64,000 nt of DNA from Bordetella parapertussis (GTDB lineage Bacteria > Pseudomonadota > Gammaproteobacteria > Burkholderiales > Burkholderiaceae_C). Both the position numbers and the translations under genes were made by a program. The DNA is taken from the NCBI GenBank assembly GCA_945890735.1, contig CAMDCZ010000005.1:6552-70551 (forward strand), given 5' to 3'. This document shows positions 1 through 7,293 of this stretch, piece after piece; positions within the stretch are counted from its first letter, which is position 1; each line of letters starts with the position of its first letter. The notes under the pieces are model-generated. The model saw nothing but the letters and a program-made list of their open reading frames with translations. It was not told the DNA's origin and searched no databases.

Positions 1-1
1 G

Positions 2-118
2 CGGCAGTTGACCTGGCTGCGCAGCATGCCGCAAAGGCAGTTGGTGTCCTGTGACCAAGACGATGTCTGGACCAGCACCCTTGCCATCGTGCGGCAACTC
101 ATCCCATCCGCCAACTGA
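2..118 (+). CDS. miaA: tRNA dimethylallyltransferase MiaA, C-terminal fragment (5' end outside window)
   Basis: An open frame enters from the left edge and stops with TGA at 116-118. Its 38 residues include RQLTWLRSM, which matches the conserved C-terminal region of MiaA, the enzyme that adds an isopentenyl group to A37 of tRNAs reading UNN codons. Nothing of the P-loop or catalytic core is visible, so the call rests on this short tail. The next gene starts only 4 bp after the stop, suggesting co-transcription. The alternative is an unrelated protein with a chance match. Confidence 0.6.
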   Translation, partial: RQLTWLRSMPQRQLVSCDQDDVWTSTLAIVRQLIPSAN

Positions 119-122
119 GGCC

Positions 123-818
123 ATGCAAGCCAACCCTACCCGCCCTGCAGATCCCCCCCTGCAGATCATCTACCAAGATGCTGGCTTGCTGGTGGTCAAC
201 AAGCCCAGCGGATTGCTCAGTGTGCCGGGCAAAGGACCGGCCAAACAAGACTGCCTGTGGTCCAGGCTCTTCAAAACGCACCCGAGCGCATTGGTGGTGC
301 ACAGGTTGGATCAGGCCACCTCAGGCTTGATGGTTTTCGCCTTGAACCCAGACATGCAGCGAAAACTCAGCATGGCATTTGAGGCGCGGCAAGTCCACAA
401 ACAGTATCTGGCTTGGGTGAAAGGCCGCGTCGAGGTCAGTGACGCTTGGCGAACCATCAACCTACCCATCTTGCTGGATTGGCCCAACCGCCCCCTGCAC
501 ATCATTGACCCCTTGGGCAAACCCAGCGTCACCCTGTGGCGGTGCATCCAACACCATCCCCATTTGCCTGGCTCTTTGCTGTTGTTGCAGCCTCAAACCG
601 GCAGATCGCACCAATTGCGGGTTCATCTCAAAGCCATAGGCCATCCCATCTGGGGTGATGCGCTGTACGCCCCGCCGGCGGTCTTGGCACGCTCGGCCAG
701 GCTGATGCTGCATGCCACGGAACTCGGGCTGCTGAACCCCCAGATGAACATCAGCCAACGTTGGACCTGCGAACCTGAATGGCCAGACCCCAGCCATGAA
801 ATGCATGCAAGTCCTTGA
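123..818 (+). CDS. RluA-family RNA pseudouridine synthase
   Basis: This 231-residue protein converts uridine to pseudouridine in RNA. The RluA signature HRLDQATSG lies at residues 60-68 with catalytic Asp63. QTGRSHQLRVHL at 158-169 and GHPIWGDALY at 173-182 are the other family blocks. There is no N-terminal S4 domain, so it belongs with the short RluA/TruC-like members. Whether the target is 23S rRNA or tRNA cannot be read from sequence. An upstream in-frame GTG at 51 would overlap the miaA tail, so the ATG at 123, 4 bp after that stop, is preferred. Confidence 0.85.
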   Translation: MQANPTRPADPPLQIIYQDAGLLVVNKPSGLLSVPGKGPAKQDCLWSRLFKTHPSALVVHRLDQATSGLMVFALNPDMQRKLSMAFEARQVHKQYLAWVKGRVEVSDAWRTINLPILLDWPNRPLHIIDPLGKPSVTLWRCIQHHPHLPGSLLLLQPQTGRSHQLRVHLKAIGHPIWGDALYAPPAVLARSARLMLHATELGLLNPQMNISQRWTCEPEWPDPSHEMHASP

Positions 819-879
819 AAATCATTGGGTTTTTCAGCGAAACAGGTACCCACTCGGTATTAGGCAGCCAGCTCTAATT

Positions 880-894
880 TGCTGCATCGCAGCA
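880..894. promoter_or_regulatory. TGC-rich inverted repeat upstream of the phasin promoter (PhaR-type operator candidate)
   Basis: The 15 bases TGCTGCATCGCAGCA form a perfect 6-bp inverted repeat around ATC. They contain CTGC-N3-GCAG, the pattern reported for the PHB-responsive repressor PhaR in Paracoccus and Rhodobacter. It sits just upstream of the -35 box at 903. A near copy lies at 939-953. Confidence 0.5.
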
Positions 895-902
895 TAAATC
901 GC

Positions 903-930
903 TTGAATTCATCAGGGGAAACCCTATACT
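903..930 (+). promoter_or_regulatory. sigma-70 type promoter of the phasin gene
   Basis: TTGAAT at 903-908 and TATACT at 925-930 are separated by 16 bp. Transcription would start near 937 and give a leader of about 70 nt before the phasin ATG at 1005. Two TGC-rich palindromes flank this promoter. Confidence 0.55.
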
Positions 931-938
931 TCATGCCA

Positions 939-953
939 TGCTGCGCCGCAACA
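939..953. promoter_or_regulatory. second TGC-rich operator candidate at the phasin transcription start
   Basis: TGCTGCGCCGCAACA matches the site at 880-894 at 12 of 15 positions, and the 3-base centre accounts for two of the differences. It overlaps the first transcribed bases predicted for the phasin mRNA, where a bound repressor would block initiation. Confidence 0.45.
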
Positions 954-1004
954 TCCCTCCAGCGCAGTTGCCCATGTCCAGCAACCAACCTCAAGGAAAT
1001 AACC

Positions 1005-1547
1005 ATGATGACCGCAGAACAAATGATCGCCGCTCAAAAAGCCAATATCGAAACCCTTTTCAACATGTCTGAAAAAGCCTTCTTTGGCGTTGAAAAAATG
1101 GTTGAACTCAACATGGCTGCTGCCAAAGCCGCCATGCATGACAACCTCAAGCACACCCAAGCCATGTTGAACGTGAAAGACGTTCAAGAACTGATGGCCC
1201 TGCAAGCTGGTTACGCGCAACCCATGGCTGAAAAGGCCACTTCATTCACACGCCACCTGTATGACATCGCCTCATCGACAGGCAGCGACTTCACCAAAGC
1301 GGTTGAAGACAAAGCCGCTGAAGCCCAAAAAGCCGTTGCTGGCTTGGTCGAGGCTGCTGGCAAAAACGCACCCGCTGGTTCTGAAGCAGCAGTGGCCATG
1401 ATCAAAAGCGCTGTGGCTGCCAGCCAAAGCGCATTTGAAAGCGTCCAAAAAGCAGTGAAACAAGCCACCGAGGCAGCCGAAGCCAACATGCAAGCCGTGG
1501 CCAGCTCGACCGCACCAACAGCCAAGTCAGCCGCTCGCAAGCGTTAA
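1005..1547 (+). CDS. phaP: phasin family protein (PHA granule-associated)
   Basis: This 180-residue, Ala/Lys-rich, helix-forming protein has the phasin N-terminal block (AEQMIAAQKANIETLF, then MVELNMAAAKAA). Phasins coat polyhydroxyalkanoate granules and control granule number and size. The C-terminus is Ala-rich and ends in a basic tail. The start at 1005 is chosen because AAGGA at 994-998 precedes it; an open frame reaching back to 879 lacks such a site and would overlap the promoter. The gene is a single transcription unit with its own promoter, two PhaR-like operators and a terminator. Confidence 0.92.
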   Translation: MMTAEQMIAAQKANIETLFNMSEKAFFGVEKMVELNMAAAKAAMHDNLKHTQAMLNVKDVQELMALQAGYAQPMAEKATSFTRHLYDIASSTGSDFTKAVEDKAAEAQKAVAGLVEAAGKNAPAGSEAAVAMIKSAVAASQSAFESVQKAVKQATEAAEANMQAVASSTAPTAKSAARKR

Positions 1548-1570
1548 ACCACCCCAGTGGTTGTGAGGAA

Positions 1571-1595
1571 AGCCCGCTGCACGCGGGCTTTTTTC
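1571..1595. terminator. intrinsic terminator after phaP (shared with the convergent gene)
   Basis: AGCCCGC-TGCAC-GCGGGCT forms a perfect 7-bp stem followed by a run of T. It lies 23 bp after the phasin stop. The convergent patatin gene ends at 1594, so the hairpin may serve both directions. Confidence 0.85.
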
Positions 1596-2484
1596 ATCGC
1601 CCCAAAGCAGCCTTGACTTGTGGCAAGGCCAGCTTCATGGCTGCACGGCCTGCTTCGATGCTTTTCTTGCGTGCAGAAAACTCGGTGCTGCCCACGTTGG
1701 GTAAGTCTGGTCGAACCACCACATCGGCTTGCACCAACTCCCATTGACTGATGCTCTTGCCCATGATGCTGAAGGTTTGCAACAGCACCCTCAACATGTC
1801 ACTGGTTTTGGCATCCTCAGGCCGACTGGAAATGTCCACGGCAATGATGAACTGGGCACCCATTTGTTTGACATAGCGCACTGGCACAGGCGAGACCAAG
1901 CCGCCATCCACGAAGTCTTTGTTGCCAATCCGCACGGGCTCGAACACCGAAGGCACCGCACTGGAAGCCCTGACCGCCGTGGCCACATCACCGCGCCTGA
2001 ACAAAATGCCCTCACCCGATTGCAAATCGGTGGCCACGATACCCAAGGGGATTTTCATGTCCTCGATTTTCAGTCCATTGAGCTGGGTATTGATGTATTT
2101 CACCAGGGCTTCGCCCCTCAATACACCCCGTCCAACGAATGGCAAAGTCCAATCCGTCAACTGTGACTCGTCCATCGCATCTGCCAACCAAGACAATTGC
2201 GCGCCGCTTTTGCCACTGGCGTAAAAGGCAGCCACCAAACTCCCCGCAGATGTGCCGGTGACAAAGTCTGGTGTGATGCCCTCCTCCTCCAGCACTTGCA
2301 GCACGCCGATGTGGGCAAAGCCACGGGCTGCACCACCGCCCAAAGCCAAACCAAGCTTGGGTATTTTCTTGGGTTCATTCACTTGCACATTTGGCAAGGC
2401 TTGGGGTGCAGGGCTGGGCGGTGTGGCACAAGCGGTCAGCAGCAACAGGCAGACAACCAGGGTATGGCGATGAAAAGTGTTCAT
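1594..2484 (-). CDS. patatin-like phospholipase lipoprotein
   Basis: This 296-residue protein starts with a lipoprotein signal (hydrophobic stretch, then LLTAC with lipidated Cys19). The patatin fold follows: glycine-rich oxyanion loop GGGAARG at 49-55, nucleophile elbow GTSAG with Ser79, and the DGG motif with Asp193. The Ser-Asp dyad is intact, so it should be an acyl hydrolase anchored to the envelope, similar to RssA-type proteins. The ATG at 2484 gives a clean signal peptide; an in-frame GTG at 2511 would add nine residues before it. The natural lipid substrate is unknown. Confidence 0.85.
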   Translation of the reverse strand: MNTFHRHTLVVCLLLLTACATPPSPAPQALPNVQVNEPKKIPKLGLALGGGAARGFAHIGVLQVLEEEGITPDFVTGTSAGSLVAAFYASGKSGAQLSWLADAMDESQLTDWTLPFVGRGVLRGEALVKYINTQLNGLKIEDMKIPLGIVATDLQSGEGILFRRGDVATAVRASSAVPSVFEPVRIGNKDFVDGGLVSPVPVRYVKQMGAQFIIAVDISSRPEDAKTSDMLRVLLQTFSIMGKSISQWELVQADVVVRPDLPNVGSTEFSARKKSIEAGRAAMKLALPQVKAALGR

Positions 2485-2529
2485 GGAATAGGTCGATGCA
2501 GTGGTGTGCACATTCTCTCAGGCCGAGAC

Positions 2530-2538
2530 TGCCATAAT
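2530..2538 (+). promoter_or_regulatory. extended -10 promoter candidate for the SDR gene
   Basis: TGCCATAAT is an extended -10 element (TG-N followed by a one-mismatch TATAAT) in the divergent region between the patatin and SDR genes. No good -35 box is visible at the right distance. Confidence 0.35.
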
Positions 2539-2596
2539 CTTTCGGCTGAAGCCCATCCAACAGGCTCCACCTCACTCACCCAGAAGAAAGGCAACC

Positions 2597-3355
2597 ATGC
2601 AAATTAAAAACAATGTATTTATCGTCACCGGCGGCGCATCCGGCCTGGGTGAAGGAACCGCCCGACTGCTAGCCCAGCACGGCGCAAAGGTGGTCATTGC
2701 CGACATGCAGGATGAAAAGGGACAAGCGATCGCGGCTGAAATCGGCGGCGCTTTTGTGCATTGCGACGTGAGCAACGAAGAACACGCCAGCGCGGTGGTG
2801 GCCAAGGCGCAAAGCCTGGGCAAGTTGTCTGGCTTGGTGAACTGCGCAGGCATTGCCACCGCAGAGCGCACGGTGGGCAAAACGGGCCCCCATTTATTGG
2901 CCGGCTTCCAGCGCACCATCAACATCAACCTGGTCGGCAGTTTCAACATGATCCGCTTGGCAGCACAGGCCATGAGCACCAACACCCCTGAAGATACAGG
3001 TGAGCGTGGCGTGCTGATTTCCACCGCTTCAGTGGCTGCCTACGATGGACAAATTGGACAAGCCGCCTACGCTGCTTCCAAGGGAGGCATCGTGGGCATG
3101 ACCCTGCCGATTGCACGTGACCTGTCCAAACTCGGCATCCGAAACATGACCATTGCGCCAGGCATCTTCGGCACGCCGATGATGTTCTCCATGCCAAAGG
3201 ACGTGCAAGAAGCTTTGGCTGCTGGCGTGCCTTTCCCTTCTCGCTTGGGCACCCCCAACGATTACGCCAAGTTGGTGATGCATATCCTCGACAACGACAT
3301 GCTCAATGGCGAAGTGATTCGCCTTGACGGTGCTATTCGCCTTCCCCCCAAATAA
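2597..3355 (+). CDS. SDR-family oxidoreductase, 3-hydroxyacyl-CoA dehydrogenase type 2-like
   Basis: This 252-residue classical short-chain dehydrogenase has the NAD-binding motif TGGASGLG at 11-18, NCAG at 82-85, and catalytic Ser145, Tyr158 and Lys162 (YAASK). The layout, with a long insert near residues 90-105 and an IAPGIFGTPM block, resembles HSD17B10-like 3-hydroxyacyl-CoA or 3-hydroxy-2-methylbutyryl-CoA dehydrogenases. These oxidise a 3-hydroxyacyl-CoA with NAD in beta-oxidation or isoleucine breakdown. The ATG at 2597 follows AAAGG by a few bases. The stop is 13 bp before ggt, so the two may share a transcript without an obvious functional link. Confidence 0.85.
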   Translation: MQIKNNVFIVTGGASGLGEGTARLLAQHGAKVVIADMQDEKGQAIAAEIGGAFVHCDVSNEEHASAVVAKAQSLGKLSGLVNCAGIATAERTVGKTGPHLLAGFQRTININLVGSFNMIRLAAQAMSTNTPEDTGERGVLISTASVAAYDGQIGQAAYAASKGGIVGMTLPIARDLSKLGIRNMTIAPGIFGTPMMFSMPKDVQEALAAGVPFPSRLGTPNDYAKLVMHILDNDMLNGEVIRLDGAIRLPPK

Positions 3356-3368
3356 GCAAGGTTCTCAC

Positions 3369-5252
3369 ATGACACACACTTCCTCGATCACCTCCTGCGC
3401 GACGCCATCTGCTTGGCGTCAAAACGGCTTGTCTGTGCTGATGACTGCTGTCTTATTGGCCAGCGCGGCAACCGCCTTGGCCAAAGACAAAGCAACTGCC
3501 CCGACGCAACCCGAAGTCGCCACGGGTTTCAAGGCCAAGCCCGGCTGGAACCTGAAAAACCGCGGCGTGTCTGCCGCCAATCCCTTGGCTGCGGATGCGG
3601 GTTACCAAATCCTCAAAGCCGGCGGCTCTGCTGTGGATGCTGCCATTGCCGTGCAACTGGTGTTGACCTTGGTTGAGCCACAGTCCAGCGGCATCGGTGG
3701 CGGGGCATTTTTGCTCCACCACGATGGCCAGAAAACACAGGTGTTTGATGGCCGCGAAACCGCCCCCCACCTGGCCCATGATGAACTCTTCATGTTCAAC
3801 AATGGTCAGTTGATGTCGGTTGAAGAAGCCGCCGTGGGTGGCCGCGCGGTGGGTGTGCCTGGTGTGATGCGCATGCTTGAAGATGCACACCGTCAACATG
3901 GCAAATTGGCATGGGCCAAACTGTTTCAACCCGCGATCAATTTGGCCGAACGGGGCTTCAAAATCAGCCCCCGGCTGCATGCCTTGTTGATGGCTGACAG
4001 ACCCTTGCGCAAAGACCTGCAAGCTGCCCCCTATTTCTACAAACCCAATGGCCAACCACTGCCTGTGGGTCATGTGTTGAAAAATCCTGGCTTGGCCCAG
4101 GTCCTCAAACTCTTGGCCAAAGACGGCGCAGATGCTTTTTACCAGGGCCCGCTGGCGCAGCTGGTTGTCAACAAAGTGTCTCAACACCCCAACAACCCCG
4201 GTTTGTTGACCATGCACGACATGGCCCGCTACCGCAGCACGGTGCGTGAACCCTTGTGCTTCAGCCATGCTGGGTCACAAGGCAAAGCCGTCAAGGTGTG
4301 TGGCGCACCGCCACCCAGCTCAGGCTTGCTTGCCATGGGACAAGTCATGGGCATCTTGGCGGCCAGTTCAGCCGCCCAAGCCCAGCCAACACCCTGGGCC
4401 GAGCGCAACACCGTGCTGCCAGATGCGGCCTGGTTGCACAACTACAACGAAGCAGCACGCTTGGCATTTGCAGACCGCGCGGTCTATGTGGCTGACCCTG
4501 ACTTTGTCAAAGCGCCCGGTGGTCAGTGGGGCAACATGCTCGCTCCAGGCTATTTGAAACAACGCGCCTCGCTGATCGGTGAGATGCGCATGACCGAAGC
4601 AACAGCAGGCCAACCCGCATCCGCCAAAACCAGCTTTGCGCCGATGCCCGATCAGCCAGAGCAAGGCACCAGCCACATCAGCATCGTGGATGGTTTGGGC
4701 AACAGCGTCTCCATGACCACCAGCATTGAAACCAGTTTTGGTTCGCGCGTCATGGTCAGCATGGGCGCACGTGGCGGCTTTTTGCTCAACAGCCAGTTGA
4801 CCGACTTCAGCTTTGTGCCCTTGGATGCCCAAGGTCAAGCGATTGCCAATCGGGTTCAAGCCAACAAACGCCCTCGGTCCTCCATGAACCCGGTCTTGGT
4901 GTTTGAACAAACTGACAATGGCGAAGCAGGTCCGGTGTTGGCGAGCATGGGCAGTCCAGGCGGCAACATGATCATCCATTTCACGGCACAAAGCCTGTGG
5001 GCCATGCTCCATTGGAATCAGACCGCACAGCAAGCTTTCAACATGCCTCACTCAGGTGTGGCCAACCCCAATGGCATCTTGCTGCTTGAAAAAGGCACCT
5101 TCCCCCAAACCACCATCAACACCTTGAACAGCAAAAACCACGTGCTGCTTGAAGTGGACATGCCCAGTGGTTTGCAAGGTATGCAGCGTCAAGGAAAACA
5201 ATGGCTCGGTGCTGCCGATCCTCGCCGTGAAGGTCATGTGAGCGGCGACTGA
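3369..5252 (+). CDS. ggt: gamma-glutamyltransferase precursor
   Basis: This 627-residue Ntn-hydrolase cleaves the gamma-glutamyl bond of glutathione and related peptides. It has an N-terminal export signal (hydrophobic stretch about residues 20-37). The large-subunit block SSGIGGGAFLL is followed by the autoprocessing site GTSHISIVD, where Thr434 becomes the new N-terminus and nucleophile of the small subunit. The motif GSPGGN lies further on. The protein is expected to be periplasmic. Its stop is 4 bp before dnaG, an unusual neighbour for the macromolecular synthesis operon. Confidence 0.93.
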   Translation: MTHTSSITSCATPSAWRQNGLSVLMTAVLLASAATALAKDKATAPTQPEVATGFKAKPGWNLKNRGVSAANPLAADAGYQILKAGGSAVDAAIAVQLVLTLVEPQSSGIGGGAFLLHHDGQKTQVFDGRETAPHLAHDELFMFNNGQLMSVEEAAVGGRAVGVPGVMRMLEDAHRQHGKLAWAKLFQPAINLAERGFKISPRLHALLMADRPLRKDLQAAPYFYKPNGQPLPVGHVLKNPGLAQVLKLLAKDGADAFYQGPLAQLVVNKVSQHPNNPGLLTMHDMARYRSTVREPLCFSHAGSQGKAVKVCGAPPPSSGLLAMGQVMGILAASSAAQAQPTPWAERNTVLPDAAWLHNYNEAARLAFADRAVYVADPDFVKAPGGQWGNMLAPGYLKQRASLIGEMRMTEATAGQPASAKTSFAPMPDQPEQGTSHISIVDGLGNSVSMTTSIETSFGSRVMVSMGARGGFLLNSQLTDFSFVPLDAQGQAIANRVQANKRPRSSMNPVLVFEQTDNGEAGPVLASMGSPGGNMIIHFTAQSLWAMLHWNQTAQQAFNMPHSGVANPNGILLLEKGTFPQTTINTLNSKNHVLLEVDMPSGLQGMQRQGKQWLGAADPRREGHVSGD

Positions 5253-5256
5253 TCGC

Positions 5257-7101
5257 ATGGCGATTCCGCAAGCCTTTATCCAAGAACTGCTGGCCCGCAC
5301 CGATGTGGTTGAGGTGGTGGGCCGGTATGTTCAGCTGAAAAAGGGCGGCGCCAATTACATGGGGCTTTGCCCCTTCCACGGGGAGAAATCCCCGTCTTTC
5401 ACGGTGAGCCCCAGCAAGCAGTTTTTCCACTGCTTTGGCTGCGGCAAAAATGGCAACGCCATCGGTTTTCTGATGGAACATGCAGGCATGAATTTCGTCG
5501 AGGCGGTGAAAGACCTGGCGCAAGCCTATGGCTTGCAAGTGCCCGAAGATGATGCGGATCCCCTGGAGCGTCAACGAGCTCAGCAGCAGCGTCAACGCCA
5601 AGCCACCTTGAACGATGTGTTGGAAAAAGCCGGTGAGTCATTTCGCAAACACCTGAAATCCGCGCCGCAGGCCGTGGCCTATCTCAAAGGAAGAGGCTTG
5701 TCTGGCGAAATCGCCAAGCAATTTGGCCTGGGGTATGCACCAGATGGTTGGCGCAACCTGGCCAGTGTTTTTGCAGATTACCAAGACCCCTTGTTGGTCG
5801 AGTCAGGCTTGGTGATTGCCCATGCCGAAGACGGTGAAGAAGAAAAGCGCTACGACCGATTTCGAGACAGGATCATGTTCCCTATCCGCAATGTCAAAGG
5901 CGAGTGCATTGGCTTTGGCGGGCGGGTGATGGGCGACGGCTCGCCCAAGTACCTCAACTCACCTGAAACGCCTGTGTTCAGCAAAGGCCGTGAGTTGTAT
6001 GGATTGTTTGAAGCCCGTACCGCGCTGCGTGAAGCCGGTTATGTGTTGGTGACCGAGGGCTACATGGACGTGGTGGCCCTGGCCCAATTGGGTTTCCCTC
6101 AGGCCGTGGCCACGCTGGGCACCGCCTGCACGACTGACCATGTGCAAAAACTCTTTCGGTTCACCGACTCGGTGGTGTTCAGTTTTGACGGCGACGCGGC
6201 TGGCAGACGCGCAGCGCGCAAAGCCTTGGACGGTGCCCTGCCCTACGCCACCGATGTCCGCAGCGTGAAATTTTTGTTTTTGCCCGCTGAGCATGACCCC
6301 GACAGTTTTGTGCGGGCCCATGGCAGCGAAGCCTTTGCACGCTTGGTATCGGACGCCACGCCGCTGTCTCGTTTTTTGATCGAGGTCGCCCGTGAGGGTT
6401 GCGATATCGACAACGCGGAAGGCCGCGCGTTGCTGGCCGCACAAGCCAAGCCGCTTTGGCTGGCCTTGCCCGATGGCGTTTTGAAAACACAGCTGCTGGG
6501 CGAATTGGCGGATTTGGTGGGCATTGGCAACCGCGAATTGCACAACCTTTGGCATGGCCAGTCACAGGATAAATTTGCCCGAGCCGCCAAACGCAGCACA
6601 GCGACAAGTGCCGCCAGCCCATCGCACCAAGCAGATGCACGACCCAGCCAGGCAGCGCGAGGGCTGCCGGTTCGCCGCAAAGCGCCCAGCAGGCAAGACC
6701 GCGCTTTGCAAATCTTGTTTGCCGATATGCATCAGTGGGGCTCGCTGTCACATCACCAGCACAAGATGCTGATCGATTTGCCTGCACCACACGGTGTCTT
6801 GCTGGCGTGGCTTGACCAACAGTGGCAAGAAAATGGGGCGCAACCCTTGGCTGCTTTGCGTGAAGGTTTGCGCGAACACCCGCATGAAGCCATCTTGACA
6901 AGATTGATTGATGATGCACCCGCGGACATCGACAACGACCCGGGCGAGTTGAAAAGCATCTTGCAGGGATTGGAGAAAGCGCAACTCGCCTCACAAATCG
7001 ATGAACTGACTCGGCGCATGGCAGCAGACCCCTCGGCCTATGCACAGATCAAGGTGTTGAATGCCCGTCTGGCGGCTTTGAAAACGGTCCCGCTGGTATA
7101 A
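5257..7101 (+). CDS. dnaG: DNA primase DnaG
   Basis: This 614-residue primase makes RNA primers at the replication fork. The CHC2 zinc finger has CPFH at 38-41 and CFGC at 59-62. The TOPRIM core includes the EGYMD glutamate (Glu267) and DGD at 311-313. The C-terminal region (from about residue 480) fits the DnaB-binding domain, after a low-complexity Ser/Ala/Gln linker. Length is normal for the family. It lies between ggt and rpoD, keeping the dnaG-rpoD pair of the macromolecular synthesis operon; rpsU is not adjacent upstream. Confidence 0.97.
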   Translation: MAIPQAFIQELLARTDVVEVVGRYVQLKKGGANYMGLCPFHGEKSPSFTVSPSKQFFHCFGCGKNGNAIGFLMEHAGMNFVEAVKDLAQAYGLQVPEDDADPLERQRAQQQRQRQATLNDVLEKAGESFRKHLKSAPQAVAYLKGRGLSGEIAKQFGLGYAPDGWRNLASVFADYQDPLLVESGLVIAHAEDGEEEKRYDRFRDRIMFPIRNVKGECIGFGGRVMGDGSPKYLNSPETPVFSKGRELYGLFEARTALREAGYVLVTEGYMDVVALAQLGFPQAVATLGTACTTDHVQKLFRFTDSVVFSFDGDAAGRRAARKALDGALPYATDVRSVKFLFLPAEHDPDSFVRAHGSEAFARLVSDATPLSRFLIEVAREGCDIDNAEGRALLAAQAKPLWLALPDGVLKTQLLGELADLVGIGNRELHNLWHGQSQDKFARAAKRSTATSAASPSHQADARPSQAARGLPVRRKAPSRQDRALQILFADMHQWGSLSHHQHKMLIDLPAPHGVLLAWLDQQWQENGAQPLAALREGLREHPHEAILTRLIDDAPADIDNDPGELKSILQGLEKAQLASQIDELTRRMAADPSAYAQIKVLNARLAALKTVPLV

Positions 7102-7102
7102 T
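7094..7102 (+). promoter_or_regulatory. extended -10 promoter overlapping the dnaG stop, candidate rpoD promoter
   Basis: TGGTATAAT is a perfect extended -10 (TG-N-TATAAT). The dnaG stop TAA (7099-7101) lies inside it. A start near 7109 would give a leader of about 185 nt before rpoD. No consensus -35 lies at 16-18 bp, which extended -10 promoters do not strictly need. Confidence 0.55.
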
Positions 7103-7247
7103 CCTCACACCGCACCGACAAGCGCGACAGCAGCACCTCCGGATTCGGCCAACCGTGACAGCCATTGCACGACCCGCCACCCACCGCAAGGACTGCACAC
7201 CAAATGTTCGCCCAACAGCTTGTTTGCCCTCACTGACCATGCCAAGT

Positions 7248-7271
7248 CGCCTCAGCCGAGGCGTTTTTTTT
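7248..7271 (+). terminator. terminator-like hairpin in the rpoD leader
   Basis: CGCCTC-AGCC-GAGGCG forms a perfect 6-bp stem followed by eight T. It ends 22 bp before the rpoD ATG at 7294. It could end transcripts coming from dnaG, but any transcript reaching rpoD must read through it, so it may act as an attenuator. The rest of the 7102-7293 gap shows no gene. Confidence 0.7.
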
Positions 7272-7293
7272 CTTTTGTTGTTCGAGGATTGAC

